64,000 nt of DNA from Xanthomarina sp. F2636L (GCF_026410195.1 NZ_JAPMLM010000061.1:62001-126000), one strand, 5' to 3'. Shown: positions 51,230 to 60,667, counted from the first letter of the stretch. Numbers and translations: made by a program. Notes: generated by a model not told the origin, from the sequence alone.

Positions 51230-51264
51230 TTGTAGTTGAAAATTAAAATAAATCTCAACTACAA
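51230..51264 (+). promoter_or_regulatory. Inverted repeat that ends in the start codon of the T9SS cargo gene
   Basis: TTGTAGTTGA (51230-51239) and TCAACTACAA (51255-51264) are perfect 10-base arms with a 15-base loop. The last base of the right arm is the A of ATG 51264. If transcribed, the hairpin would cover the translation start; otherwise it may be an operator. Confidence 0.5.
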
Positions 51265-53801
51265 TGAAAAAAACATTACTACTTTTTACGACCTTCTTTT
51301 GTTTAGGGGTTTTTACAGCTATAGCTCAAAATGTAAATATTCCAGACGCTAATTTTAAAACCTATTTATTAGCAGATTCAGCAATAAATACAAATTCAGA
51401 TTCTGAAATTTCTGTAGCAGAAGCACAAGCATTTTCGGGTGAGTTATTAATAAATGGCTTGTCTATTTCAGATTTAACAGGAATTGAAACTTTTGTAAAC
51501 ATTACACGTTTAGATTGTTACAGTAATAATTTAACAGCTTTAGATGTTAGTAATAATTTAGCATTAACACGTTTACACTGTTCTGATAATCAAATTGGAA
51601 CTTTAGATATTAGTGCAAATCCGTTAATTACAGATATTCAATGTCATAACAATGGTGTTTTATATGCATTAAACATTGCCAATGGAAATAACAGCAATAT
51701 AAGTTGGATGAAAGCCTATGGAAATAGTTTATCATGTATACAAATAGATGCTGGTTTTACACCACCAGCAGATGCCGGAATATACAGTCAAGGTTGGACC
51801 AAAGGTAACTCTGCAATTTATGGTGACGATTGTGTTGCTCTTAATCAAGTAGTAAACATCCCTGATGCCAATTTTAAAAACTTTTTAGTAAGCGATAACA
51901 CTATCAATTTAAATGGAGATTCTGAAATAACGCTGGCAGAAGCACAAGCTACAACCGAGTTAATTATGGACGGTATTGGTATTGCAGACTTAACAGGTAT
52001 TGAAGCTTTTACCAATTTAACGCGTTTAGATGTGCCTAATAATAGCTTAACCACTATTGACGTGAGTAATAACTTATCATTAACACGTTTGCATGTTGGT
52101 TTCAACAACTTAACAAGTTTAGACATACGTTTAAATACAAATATTGATGAATTGTTTTGTCATGAAAATAGTGCATTAGAAACTTTGTTAATCTCTAACG
52201 GAAACAACAGTAATTTCATCTACATGAAAGCCTATAATAATGCAAGTTTAACATGTATTCAAGTTGATGCAGGCTTTTCACCACCAGCAAACAGCGGTCA
52301 GTACGTAGTAGGTTGGACTAAAGATGGTCAAGCAGGTTACAGTGAAAACTGTATTCCTTCTATATTTTACGTAAATGCTAATGCAACAGGTGCTAACGAT
52401 GGTAGCTCATGGACAGATGCTTTTACAAACGTAACAGACGCTTTAGCACTTACCAATTTAAATGATGCTGTTTGGGTAGCAAAAGGAACGTATACCTTAG
52501 CAGATAAAAACACGCCAATAGCTATTAATACAAATGAAGTAGATATTATTGGAGGTTTTTCTGGAACCGAAACTGCTTTAGCTGATAGAGACTTAACGGC
52601 CATTAATACTACAAATGCAACCATTTTTACTGGTGATATTAATGGTGATGATATTGATGGAGATTTCTCATCGAACAAAACAGATAATGCAGAGCGTTTA
52701 TTTGAATTAAGAACGAGCAACGTCACTTTTGATGGTATTGTTTTTGAAAACATTTACGATACTTCACAATCAGGTGGTGTAGAAGAAAACGGTGTCATAT
52801 TTATACCAAATAGTTTAAATGCTAATAATTTAAAAATTAAAAACTCGGTATTTAGAAATAATTACTCTAATGGCTATTTACTTAAAATTAGAAAATTTAA
52901 TCAAGGATTACTTATTGAAAACACCAAGTTTATTAATAATACCATTGTTAATATGGGATTGGTTTATATACAATCTGATAGTACAAACGGTTATATTTTT
53001 ACACGTTGGGCAAATGTTTTGGTAGCAGATAACGATATTAATCTTTCAGCACTAAATATTTACAGAGAAGACTGGAATAATGGTAATACTTTAGATGTTG
53101 TGATTACTAATAGTACGTTTGTTAATAATGATTATAATGGTACTTATGGCAATTCTATTACGGCATCAGGCAATGGAAGTGTAAACCTAAATGTTAATAA
53201 TTCTATCTTTTGTCAGAATACTGTTAACGGTACAGCAGCTACTAGAGATATTTCCGATGGAATGAATTCTACTTACGATGTGTTTATTAGAAATTCCATC
53301 GCAAATGTATCATCAAACGCTGGAACTTATGGGACATTTTCTGCTACAAATGTAACCACTTTAGATCCAGCAACAGATAATTTAAATTTAGATGCAGAAT
53401 ACAAACCAACATCAGCTTCAAATTATATTGTTGATCAAGGAGATAACGCTTACTATGATGTAGCTTTATTTGGTGATTTAGATTTAGCAGGTAATAATAG
53501 AGTTTTTAACAGCACGATAGATTTAGGAGCTTATGAATACGATTCTACACTAGGAATTGATATTGTTTCTTTAAATACAAATTCAGTAAAACTATACCCA
53601 AACCCTGTAAATGATAGATTATTTGTAAAATCACCGGAAACAATAAAGGCAGTTTCTATTTACAATGTGAATGGCCAACTCATCAAAGAAGTAAATATCA
53701 TGGGTAAAAGTATAGAGGTAGCCAGTTTACCTTCAGGATTATACTTTGTGAAAGTTAATACTGTAAACGGTGAAACAACAAGAAAAGTCATTAAAAACTA
53801 G
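51264..53801 (+). CDS. T9SS-exported cell-surface protein with duplicated leucine-rich block
   Basis: The 845-residue protein has a signal peptide (MKKTLLLFTTFFCLGVFTAIA), then two tandem blocks of about 170 residues each. Each block starts NIPDANFK and contains TGIE-[TA]-F, LTRLD and LTRLH leucine-rich units. A right-handed beta-helix-like region follows (FYVNANATGANDGSSW). The C-terminal type A sorting domain is VKLYPNPVNDRLFVK...YFVKVNTVNGETTRKVIKN. It should be secreted by the type IX system and attached to the surface, perhaps as an adhesin. The duplication within the blocks is clear by eye. Confidence 0.88.
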   Translation: MKKTLLLFTTFFCLGVFTAIAQNVNIPDANFKTYLLADSAINTNSDSEISVAEAQAFSGELLINGLSISDLTGIETFVNITRLDCYSNNLTALDVSNNLALTRLHCSDNQIGTLDISANPLITDIQCHNNGVLYALNIANGNNSNISWMKAYGNSLSCIQIDAGFTPPADAGIYSQGWTKGNSAIYGDDCVALNQVVNIPDANFKNFLVSDNTINLNGDSEITLAEAQATTELIMDGIGIADLTGIEAFTNLTRLDVPNNSLTTIDVSNNLSLTRLHVGFNNLTSLDIRLNTNIDELFCHENSALETLLISNGNNSNFIYMKAYNNASLTCIQVDAGFSPPANSGQYVVGWTKDGQAGYSENCIPSIFYVNANATGANDGSSWTDAFTNVTDALALTNLNDAVWVAKGTYTLADKNTPIAINTNEVDIIGGFSGTETALADRDLTAINTTNATIFTGDINGDDIDGDFSSNKTDNAERLFELRTSNVTFDGIVFENIYDTSQSGGVEENGVIFIPNSLNANNLKIKNSVFRNNYSNGYLLKIRKFNQGLLIENTKFINNTIVNMGLVYIQSDSTNGYIFTRWANVLVADNDINLSALNIYREDWNNGNTLDVVITNSTFVNNDYNGTYGNSITASGNGSVNLNVNNSIFCQNTVNGTAATRDISDGMNSTYDVFIRNSIANVSSNAGTYGTFSATNVTTLDPATDNLNLDAEYKPTSASNYIVDQGDNAYYDVALFGDLDLAGNNRVFNSTIDLGAYEYDSTLGIDIVSLNTNSVKLYPNPVNDRLFVKSPETIKAVSIYNVNGQLIKEVNIMGKSIEVASLPSGLYFVKVNTVNGETTRKVIKN

Positions 53802-53807
53802 TTAAAA

Positions 53808-54365
53808 ATGAAATCACTAAAGTTCTTATACTTAATCGTAATTGTAATTGTAACGTTTGTTGTATCATGCTCGTCTGATGATGATAATTCAAATACATAC
53901 AATTCAATAACAAATAAAATAACTGTAGGAGATTCAGATTTTGAAATGAATGCAGCTATTGTTGAACCTACATTAAATAATCAAGTATTTTTAAGCTTGA
54001 CTAACAGCACCAAAGCACAAATTGAAGCCTCTTTTGATGGTACTACACTTAATAATGTAGATTTCTTTTCTGCTAGAATAAATCATTCAGATTTGACATC
54101 TAATGTAACGTATGATTTGTCTGAAATATCAAGTTTAGAATTCATAGTTGATGGAGATGTTATAAATTCTGAATACGAAAATGGTTTTAGTCAATTTTAT
54201 AAAAGTGGTTCTAATACAAATTTAGAAGTGTCTCAAGGGAGTATTACAATAACTAATTACTCTATAGATAATTTAACTTTAACTTTTAGCTTTTTAAGAA
54301 ACGATGGTATAGAAATTTCAGGAAGTTATAATGGTGCACTTATTATTTTAGATAACGAAGAATAA
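53808..54365 (+). CDS. Surface-type lipoprotein, 185 residues, unknown function
   Basis: A lipobox (VTFVVSCSSDDDNS) with acidic residues right after Cys is the flavobacterial lipoprotein export signal for surface display. The rest is a beta-rich domain (NKITVGDSDFEMNAA, SQGSITITNYSIDNLTL). It starts seven bases after the T9SS cargo stop and is likely co-transcribed; the two may work together at the cell surface. I do not recognise a family. Confidence 0.78.
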   Translation: MKSLKFLYLIVIVIVTFVVSCSSDDDNSNTYNSITNKITVGDSDFEMNAAIVEPTLNNQVFLSLTNSTKAQIEASFDGTTLNNVDFFSARINHSDLTSNVTYDLSEISSLEFIVDGDVINSEYENGFSQFYKSGSNTNLEVSQGSITITNYSIDNLTLTFSFLRNDGIEISGSYNGALIILDNEE

Positions 54366-54388
54366 ATGATTTTATAACTTTATATAAT

Positions 54389-54419
54389 AAAAAACGCAAC
54401 CTAATAGATTGCGTTTTTT
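54389..54419. terminator. Bidirectional terminator between lipoprotein gene and dnaN
   Basis: AAAAAACGCAA and TTGCGTTTTTT form an 11-bp inverted repeat with a 9-base loop between convergent genes. Confidence 0.88.
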
Positions 54420-54448
54420 ATTATTAATAAGAAAATTTTTGTTTGTTT

Positions 54449-55567
54449 TTAGCTATTTAGCATCACAGGCATTACCAACATCGTTACTTGTTCGCCTTCG
54501 TCTAAACCATCTATAGGAGTTAAAATACCCGCTCTGTTTGGTAAGCTCATTTCTAATTGCACTTCATCTGAAGTTAGGTTGTTCAACATTTCAGTTAAAA
54601 AACGTGAGTTAAACCCAATTTGTAAGTCGTCTCCTTGATAATCACAAGTTAAACGCTCTTCAGCTTTGTTACTATAATCGATATCTTCTGCTGAAATATT
54701 TAATTCAGCTCCAGCGATTTTCAATCGGATTTGATGTGTAGTTTTATTTGAGAATATACTCACACGACGAACAGAGTTTAAAAACTGTGTTCTGTCTATA
54801 ACCAATTTATTCGGATTCTCCTTAGGAATTACAGCTTCGTAATTAGGATATTTTCCATCAATTAAACGACAGATTAAAACCGTATTTTCAAAAGTGAATT
54901 TTGCATTAGAATCGTTGTATTCAATAGTAACATCATCATCACTTGCGGCTAAAATTCCTTTTAAAAGATTTAAAGGTTTTTTAGGCATAATAAATTCAGT
55001 TGTCTGAGCTGCTTTAACATCTTCTCTAGAATATTTAACCAATTTATGAGCATCTGTTGCCACAAAGGTTAAACCTTCGGTAGAAAACTGAAAAAAGACA
55101 CCACTCATTACAGGACGTAAATCGTCGTTTCCAGCAGCAAAAATAGTTTTACTAATTGCGGTAGCTAAAATATCTCCAGTGATGGTTGTTGAGGTGGCAT
55201 CGTCTAAAGACACAGCTTTTGGAAATTCGTTTCCATCAGCATAAGCTAAAGCATATTTACCATGATTAGAACTGATTTCTATGGTGTTATTGTCTTCAAC
55301 AACAAAAGTTAAAGGTTGTTCAGGAAAAGTCTTTAGAGTCTCTAAAAGCAAACGTGCTGGAACAGCAATGCTTCCACTGTTGTCACTTTCCACTTCTAAT
55401 TTTGCAGACATGGTAGTCTCCAAATCGCTAGCAGAAATAATAAGTTCTGTTTGGTTTAATTCGAATAAGAAATTATCTAAAATTGGTAAAGTATTCGAGT
55501 TGTTTATAACACCTCCAAGAACTTGTAGCTGCTTCAGTAAATAGGTACTTGATACTATAAATTTCAT
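54449..55567 (-). CDS. dnaN: DNA polymerase III sliding clamp
   Basis: The 372-residue protein shows the three repeated domains of the beta clamp. Landmarks: MKFIVSSTYLLKQLQVLGGV start, VPARLLLETLKTFPEQPL, RPVMSGVFFQFSTEGLTFVA, ISAEDIDYSNKAEERL and the C-terminal LVMPVMLNS. It tethers DNA polymerase to DNA. The length is usual. In this window it is followed, in genome order, by the gldFG fusion gene, a neighbour relation seen in flavobacteria. Confidence 0.97.
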   Translation of the reverse strand: MKFIVSSTYLLKQLQVLGGVINNSNTLPILDNFLFELNQTELIISASDLETTMSAKLEVESDNSGSIAVPARLLLETLKTFPEQPLTFVVEDNNTIEISSNHGKYALAYADGNEFPKAVSLDDATSTTITGDILATAISKTIFAAGNDDLRPVMSGVFFQFSTEGLTFVATDAHKLVKYSREDVKAAQTTEFIMPKKPLNLLKGILAASDDDVTIEYNDSNAKFTFENTVLICRLIDGKYPNYEAVIPKENPNKLVIDRTQFLNSVRRVSIFSNKTTHQIRLKIAGAELNISAEDIDYSNKAEERLTCDYQGDDLQIGFNSRFLTEMLNNLTSDEVQLEMSLPNRAGILTPIDGLDEGEQVTMLVMPVMLNS

Positions 55568-55696
55568 GTATATTAAATACGTTTAATGTTCGTTTAATTA
55601 CTATTACAAATATATCGTATAGCTATTAATATAGGAAACAAACTTATTAACAAATACTTCCCTTAAAAAAGAGAATTTTTAGGGATTTTCACTAGC

Positions 55697-58078
55697 CTAA
55701 TTAGCGTATTTCTTCTTTCTGTAAAAGTTAAAAATAAACCCGAAAACGCCCAATATTACTAAAGGTAGCAGGATATTAATAAGTTGCCATTTGGTTTTTT
55801 CTGAAGCTACTTTTTTGTAATCTAAAAATGATACCTCAATTTCTTTAGAACGAATGTTTATAAGTCCATTATCGTCTAAAAGGTAATTTACGGCATTCAA
55901 TAAAAATTCTTTATTGCCATAAAGCTGTCCGGAACTTCGGTCGAAACCTAACTCAATAGGACCGTTTTTGCCCAATTCGTTTTTAATTACATCCCCATCC
56001 GCGATAACAATCATTTTTGTGGGTTTGCTTTTGTTTCTTTCTTTTGAAAGCGAAAAAGGCTTTATACGATTGTTGTAAACTGAGGTAAATTCGCCTTCCA
56101 ACAAAACGGCTAAGTTTTGATGCGGATTGTTGTATAATTGAGGGTCTGGTTCTTCTCCTGTCATTTCTAAACTGATTTCTCTTGGTGTTCCATCAATTTT
56201 TGAAAGTACAGAACTTTTAAGCAAAACAGTTTTTTGAATATCGTTTTTTAAAGTGTCTATCTGGTTGGCAAAATCAAACTTTACCAGATTTAAATTATTA
56301 ACTACAGGATGGTGACTCTCTGGATTAACTAAGGGTGAATAAAACCAGGGAAATTGCTGAAAACGCGCTTCGCTACCTTCGCCAATAGCCAATGTAATAG
56401 GAGCAGAGTAGAGGTCGTTTACCAAAACCGGATTTATTCTTACACCATATTTAAAGAAGAAATCCGTTAAATTTAAATCTCTTCCAATGGCCACACTTTT
56501 TCCGGTATTGTACAAACTGTCTTTTTCCATAGCAACTGCATCTATTAACCATAGACTTTTTCCTCCAGACATAGTAAATTGGTCTAAAACAAACTTTTCG
56601 TTTTCGGTGAAAGCTTCCGTTGGTTTTGCGGATACTATTAAATCGAAATCTTTTAATTGATCAAGAGTTCTTTCAGGGTTGCTAGCAACGCTGTCTAGAG
56701 TAAATGGAGCCAGGTTATAATATTCCGAAACAGTTTTTAGGAAATCTTCAATATAACGTCCTTTTAATTCTCCGTTTCCTATTAAGAAGGCTATTTTTTT
56801 ATTTCTTGGATTTACAAGTTTGCTAAAACCATCGGCAAACGCATATTCTAAATGTTGTACAGAGTGGTTAACCAACTCTTGTTGTGTGGCACCAATTTTA
56901 TTTTTTATCAACGGAATTTTCACCGTAACATTATTAAAACTTGCTAAAGCCCATGGAATAATAACTGCCTGACTACTTTTTCCGTTTTCTTCTACACTTA
57001 ATTGCATGGGTGTTAAGCCACGTTCGTTTAGTTTCTGGATGTTTGCATCTCTGCTGGTTTCGTTTGCAATAGGATTTATAAAATGAAAAACAATGTTTTT
57101 ATTGTGTGCAGAAAACTCCTCGAGAATTTGTTTGGTTTCTAATTGTAGGCGTCTAAATTCTGAAGGAAAACCATCTCCTTCTAAAAATACATCAACAAGT
57201 ATTGGTGAGTTTACATTGTCTATAATGCTTAACGCAGCTTCGCTTATGGTATAGCGTTTATCTGATGTTAAATCGAAACGTCCATAATAATTACTGCTTA
57301 TCGCGTTTATTGCGAATAAACCTATTAGAAGTCCAATTATAAAAGTTGCTTCTTTTTTATGGATGCCCTTAGTTGTAATGCGTTTACTAGTAAGAAATAT
57401 AAAAAATAAGGTAATGCTTAAAAAATAGAGAATATCGCGCGTATCTAAAATACCACGACTCATACTCTTATAATGTGCATTCATGCCTAATTGCTCAATA
57501 AATGAACTTGAAAGCATGTCTGCAATGCCTTCAAACCCAATATAAAAAACAATGCAGATAAACACAGCAGCTATAAAAGCAACTATTTGATTATCTGAAA
57601 GTGTAGAAGTAAAGACTCCTATGGCTGTATAAGCAGCGACTAAAAAAAGCAGTCCAAAATAAGAGCCTAAAGTACTTCCCATGTCTAGGTTACCAATTGG
57701 ATTCCCTAGTTGAGAAACGGTGTAAACATATAAAAGGGTAGGAACTAGAGCCATTCCAATTAAAAGGAATGCCCCTAAATATTTTCCGAAAACAATATGT
57801 ATTAAGGAAATAGGCTTAGTAAGCAAAAGCTCTAGAGTTCCTTGCTTTTTTTCGTCGCTAAAGCTTCGCATGGTCACAGCAGGAATTAAGAAAATTAATA
57901 CCCAAGGTGCTAAAAGAAAAAAGGAGGATAAATCTGCAAAACCATTATCTAAAATATTGAATTCACCTTTAAAAAGCCATAAAATTAAACCATTTAATAG
58001 CAGAAAAAGAGCAATAACTAAATAGCCAATTGGTGAGGCAAAAAACGAGTTAATTTCTTTTCTTAGGATGGCAAACAT
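55697..58078 (-). CDS. gldFG: Fused gliding-motility ABC transporter components GldF-GldG
   Basis: The 793-residue protein has residues about 1-240 as GldF permease (MFAILRKEINSFFASPIGYL, six helices, DEKKQGTLELLLTKP). The rest is GldG: one membrane helix, a large periplasmic ABC_transp_aux domain with NPIANETSRDANIQKLNERG, LIGNGELKG and DFDLIVSAKPTE, and a C-terminal helix (LLPLVILGVFGFIFNFY). In well-studied flavobacteria gldF and gldG are separate genes of about 240 and 560 codons; here they read through without a stop. With GldA they form an ABC transporter needed for gliding in some species. Confidence 0.9.
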   Translation of the reverse strand: MFAILRKEINSFFASPIGYLVIALFLLLNGLILWLFKGEFNILDNGFADLSSFFLLAPWVLIFLIPAVTMRSFSDEKKQGTLELLLTKPISLIHIVFGKYLGAFLLIGMALVPTLLYVYTVSQLGNPIGNLDMGSTLGSYFGLLFLVAAYTAIGVFTSTLSDNQIVAFIAAVFICIVFYIGFEGIADMLSSSFIEQLGMNAHYKSMSRGILDTRDILYFLSITLFFIFLTSKRITTKGIHKKEATFIIGLLIGLFAINAISSNYYGRFDLTSDKRYTISEAALSIIDNVNSPILVDVFLEGDGFPSEFRRLQLETKQILEEFSAHNKNIVFHFINPIANETSRDANIQKLNERGLTPMQLSVEENGKSSQAVIIPWALASFNNVTVKIPLIKNKIGATQQELVNHSVQHLEYAFADGFSKLVNPRNKKIAFLIGNGELKGRYIEDFLKTVSEYYNLAPFTLDSVASNPERTLDQLKDFDLIVSAKPTEAFTENEKFVLDQFTMSGGKSLWLIDAVAMEKDSLYNTGKSVAIGRDLNLTDFFFKYGVRINPVLVNDLYSAPITLAIGEGSEARFQQFPWFYSPLVNPESHHPVVNNLNLVKFDFANQIDTLKNDIQKTVLLKSSVLSKIDGTPREISLEMTGEEPDPQLYNNPHQNLAVLLEGEFTSVYNNRIKPFSLSKERNKSKPTKMIVIADGDVIKNELGKNGPIELGFDRSSGQLYGNKEFLLNAVNYLLDDNGLINIRSKEIEVSFLDYKKVASEKTKWQLINILLPLVILGVFGFIFNFYRKKKYAN

Positions 58079-58083
58079 TTATT

Positions 58084-58139
58084 TTAGGTGTTAGGTGTTA
58101 GGTGTTAGGTGTTAGGTGTTAGGTGTTAGGTGTTAGGTG
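58084..58139. repeat. Heptamer tandem repeat TTAGGTG, eight perfect copies
   Basis: Eight identical 7-base units lie just upstream of the gldFG start (six bases before ATG 58078). The copy number could vary by slippage and alter spacing of the gldFG promoter. Confidence 0.95.
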
Positions 58140-58200
58140 TTGCTGATATTAAAATATGTATTAGTTACTATAACTCTTCAAATATTGAATTTTAGAACTT

Positions 58201-58226
58201 TCATTATTCATTATTCATTATTCATT
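58201..58226. repeat. Heptamer tandem repeat TCATTAT, about 3.9 copies
   Basis: Three full 7-base units and a partial one overlap the stop codon (TGA on the minus strand, 58224-58222) of the antibiotic-monooxygenase-fold gene. It has the same period as the repeats at 58084 and 34324 but a different sequence. Confidence 0.85.
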
Positions 58227-58518
58227 GAAGCGAAGCAACTTTGTCTAAACTCCATGCTTCTGGTTTGGCATTAAAAAGTGGTTTTGTTTTACTCCACACG
58301 TTTCTAAACAAATCGGAATGTCTATAAGCTTCTAAATCGGCTTCCGTATTCCAATAACTATAGGTAAAAAATATGTTAGTATGTGTTTTATCTCTATAGA
58401 GTTCTAAAAAACAACAACCTTTAAAATGTCTAATTTGTTCTTTGTTTATATTGAAGTTTTCAAGAAATTCATCTATATGATTTTCGTTAAAACTCATTTT
58501 TACAATTCGTACAAACAT
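58222..58518 (-). CDS. Antibiotic biosynthesis monooxygenase (ABM)-fold protein
   Basis: The 98-residue protein has the ABM ferredoxin-like pattern: MFVRIVKMSFNENHIDEFL, GCCFLELYRDKTHTNIFFTY, SYWNTEADLEAYRHSDLF and WSKTKPLFNAKPEAWSLD. Such proteins are small oxygenases or haem/quinol-related enzymes; the substrate is unknown. It starts 13 bases after the SAM hydroxide adenosyltransferase gene on the same strand and is likely in one operon. The stop codon lies in a heptamer repeat. Confidence 0.85.
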   Translation of the reverse strand: MFVRIVKMSFNENHIDEFLENFNINKEQIRHFKGCCFLELYRDKTHTNIFFTYSYWNTEADLEAYRHSDLFRNVWSKTKPLFNAKPEAWSLDKVASLQ

Positions 58519-58531
58519 AGTTTTTTCTGCT

Positions 58532-59368
58532 TTAATCGTTTATAAACTTAACACTTATAGCATCCAATATATCCAAACCTAATAATGTGGAGGCACTCCC
58601 AGAAGTCTGGCTGTTGCTTTTATAAACAGCAATTTCTAGATAATTAGACGAGTTAAAAACAACTAATTTTTTGCCTTCATCATTTCTTTTTTCAACAGCA
58701 GTTTCAAAATTTACCACATCGCTATATTTGGAATATATTTGTTTAAACGTATAATTCCTAGCTGATATTTCAAAAGGTCTTCCTTGTTGAACTTTTTCAA
58801 AAAAGGATTTTTTAATATTACTAATAACATTTCCATAATTATCAATGTAAATAACACTACCAACAATTTGGGTGTGTTCATCGTTTATATAGGGAATAAT
58901 ATTTTTAATAGGTTTTATGGTGTTAATTACTTTGCCAATCACATCCAGCGTCCCACCTCTGGCAATATGGCAGGCTACTTTTACAAATACATCAAGCGCA
59001 GGGAAACTGGTTTCAATACGGTCGTGAATGTTAATTTCAACAATTTTTTCTGGAGCAATTTCAGAGCAAATCATGCTCATAATTCCATTATTGGCGCATA
59101 TAAAATAATGATCGTCTAGTTTAATAGCAACATGCTTGTTTTCTTCATTTATTTCGGAATCTATTCCAATAATATGAATGGTTCCTTTAGGAAAACTTCT
59201 ATAAGCATTTTGGATTATATAAGCAGCTTCTGGAATGTTAAAAGGAGACACAGAATGTGAGATATCAACAATTTTTACATCGGACAATTCACTGTAAATA
59301 GCTCCTTTAACTGCACCGGCAAAGTGGTCTTTCTCTCCAAAATCTGTTGTAAGGGTTATGATAGGCAT
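58532..59368 (-). CDS. SAM hydroxide adenosyltransferase / DUF62 family
   Basis: The 278-residue protein has the N-terminal signature MPIITLTTDFGEKDHFAGAV, the conserved DISHSVSPFNIPEAAYI, and a C-terminal beta-barrel (IYIDNYGNVISNI). DUF62 enzymes hydrolyse S-adenosylmethionine to adenosine and methionine using hydroxide. The length is normal. It leads the two-gene unit with the ABM-fold gene and is divergent from phoH. Confidence 0.93.
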   Translation of the reverse strand: MPIITLTTDFGEKDHFAGAVKGAIYSELSDVKIVDISHSVSPFNIPEAAYIIQNAYRSFPKGTIHIIGIDSEINEENKHVAIKLDDHYFICANNGIMSMICSEIAPEKIVEINIHDRIETSFPALDVFVKVACHIARGGTLDVIGKVINTIKPIKNIIPYINDEHTQIVGSVIYIDNYGNVISNIKKSFFEKVQQGRPFEISARNYTFKQIYSKYSDVVNFETAVEKRNDEGKKLVVFNSSNYLEIAVYKSNSQTSGSASTLLGLDILDAISVKFIND

Positions 59369-59415
59369 GGATTAATTGTTGATATTTTTTTAACCGAACT
59401 CACATGAAAATTATG

Positions 59416-59423
59416 TAGCTTTG
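59416..59423 (+). promoter_or_regulatory. -7 element TAGCTTTG of phoH
   Basis: An exact TAnnTTTG match lies 57 bases before the presumed TTG start of phoH. Confidence 0.4.
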
Positions 59424-59479
59424 TTTAAGCACAAATCTAATAAATCTTAATCGATAATTTTAATTAAATCACATAGCTT

Positions 59480-60433
59480 TTGAACGAAATCATAATCGAA
59501 CTTGAAGAAGTTTCTCCAAAAGAATTCTTTGGAGCACAAAATGCCAATATTGAATTATTAAAAAAATACTTTCCTAAACTTAAAATTGTTGCCAGAGGTA
59601 CCAGAATAAAGGCCTATGGAGATGAAGATCTTCTAGAGGAGTTTGACAGACGATTTAACATGCTCATGGAGCATTATATAAAGTACAACAAACTTGATGA
59701 AAATGTTATCGAGCGTGTTCTAACAAGTCAGAGTAAAGAAGATTATGCTACTAGTGATGCTAGTGGAGCAACTATTGTTCATGGCGTAAATGGCCGTTTA
59801 ATCAAAGCTCAAACAGCTAATCAGCGTAAAATGGTAGAACTTATGCGTAAAAATGATATGGTTTTTGCCATTGGACCTGCTGGTACCGGAAAAACATATA
59901 CAGGGGTTGCCTTGGCTGTTCAAGCATTAAAAAATAAAGAAGTTAAGCGTATTATATTAACCAGACCTGCTGTGGAAGCCGGTGAAAATTTAGGATTTTT
60001 ACCTGGTGATTTAAAAGAAAAATTAGATCCCTATATGCAACCTCTTTACGATGCCTTGAGAGATATGATTCCTGCTGAAAAATTAGCGCAATATATCGAA
60101 AATGGTACCATACAAATAGCCCCTTTAGCATTTATGAGAGGTCGTACCTTGGATCATGCCTTTGTTATTTTAGATGAAGGACAAAATACGACTCATGCAC
60201 AAATGAAAATGTTTTTAACCCGAATGGGTAAAGATGCAAAGTTTTTATTAACTGGAGATCCAGGGCAGGTAGATTTACCACGAAGAACCATTTCTGGGTT
60301 GAAGGAAGCCTTATTGATTTTGAAAAATGTTGAAGGTGTAGGTATGGTTTTTTTAGATGATAAAGATGTTATTCGTCATAAATTAGTTAAAAAAGTTATT
60401 GAAGCCTATAGAAGTATAGAATCTGAAGCCTAA
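59480..60433 (+). CDS. phoH: PhoH family ATPase
   Basis: The 317-residue protein has an N-terminal KH-like region, then Walker A GPAGTGKT (132-139), LTRPAVEAGENLGFLPGDL, Walker B AFVILDEGQNTT, and LTGDPGQVDLP. It is a cytoplasmic P-loop ATPase related to helicase domain 1, often linked to RNA metabolism. The start is TTG at 59480 (MNEIIIELEEV); no ATG lies close by. The length is usual. A terminator follows. Confidence 0.94.
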   Translation: MNEIIIELEEVSPKEFFGAQNANIELLKKYFPKLKIVARGTRIKAYGDEDLLEEFDRRFNMLMEHYIKYNKLDENVIERVLTSQSKEDYATSDASGATIVHGVNGRLIKAQTANQRKMVELMRKNDMVFAIGPAGTGKTYTGVALAVQALKNKEVKRIILTRPAVEAGENLGFLPGDLKEKLDPYMQPLYDALRDMIPAEKLAQYIENGTIQIAPLAFMRGRTLDHAFVILDEGQNTTHAQMKMFLTRMGKDAKFLLTGDPGQVDLPRRTISGLKEALLILKNVEGVGMVFLDDKDVIRHKLVKKVIEAYRSIESEA

Positions 60434-60494
60434 TAGAATTCGGTTTTTAACGACATCTGTACTCCGTTGATAAATAGACAAATTAGTAGATACT

Positions 60495-60524
60495 AAAAAG
60501 CCAGTTTTTTGAATTGGCTTTTTT
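60495..60524 (+). terminator. Terminator after phoH
   Basis: AAAAAGCCA and TGGCTTTTTT pair around a loop of about ten T/A-rich bases. Between this and 60668 I see only the upstream region of the barrel gene. Confidence 0.75.
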
Positions 60525-60667
60525 ATTTTCCTGCTTGTGGCTAATAGCTTGATTAAGTGTTTGGTGCTTTAAGTTTTCTTATAGTTCTATAAATTTTGCC
60601 CAAAATCGTATAACTTTTTTTGTCTTAAGTTTCAGAAGTTTGTAGTGTAATCATAAAACAAAACAAA

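Noticed and set aside
52367-52753. 128-codon open frame on the minus strand
   Set aside because: Antisense to the T9SS cargo gene; low-complexity Ser/Val-rich translation, typical of a shadow of repeated Thr/Asn codons.
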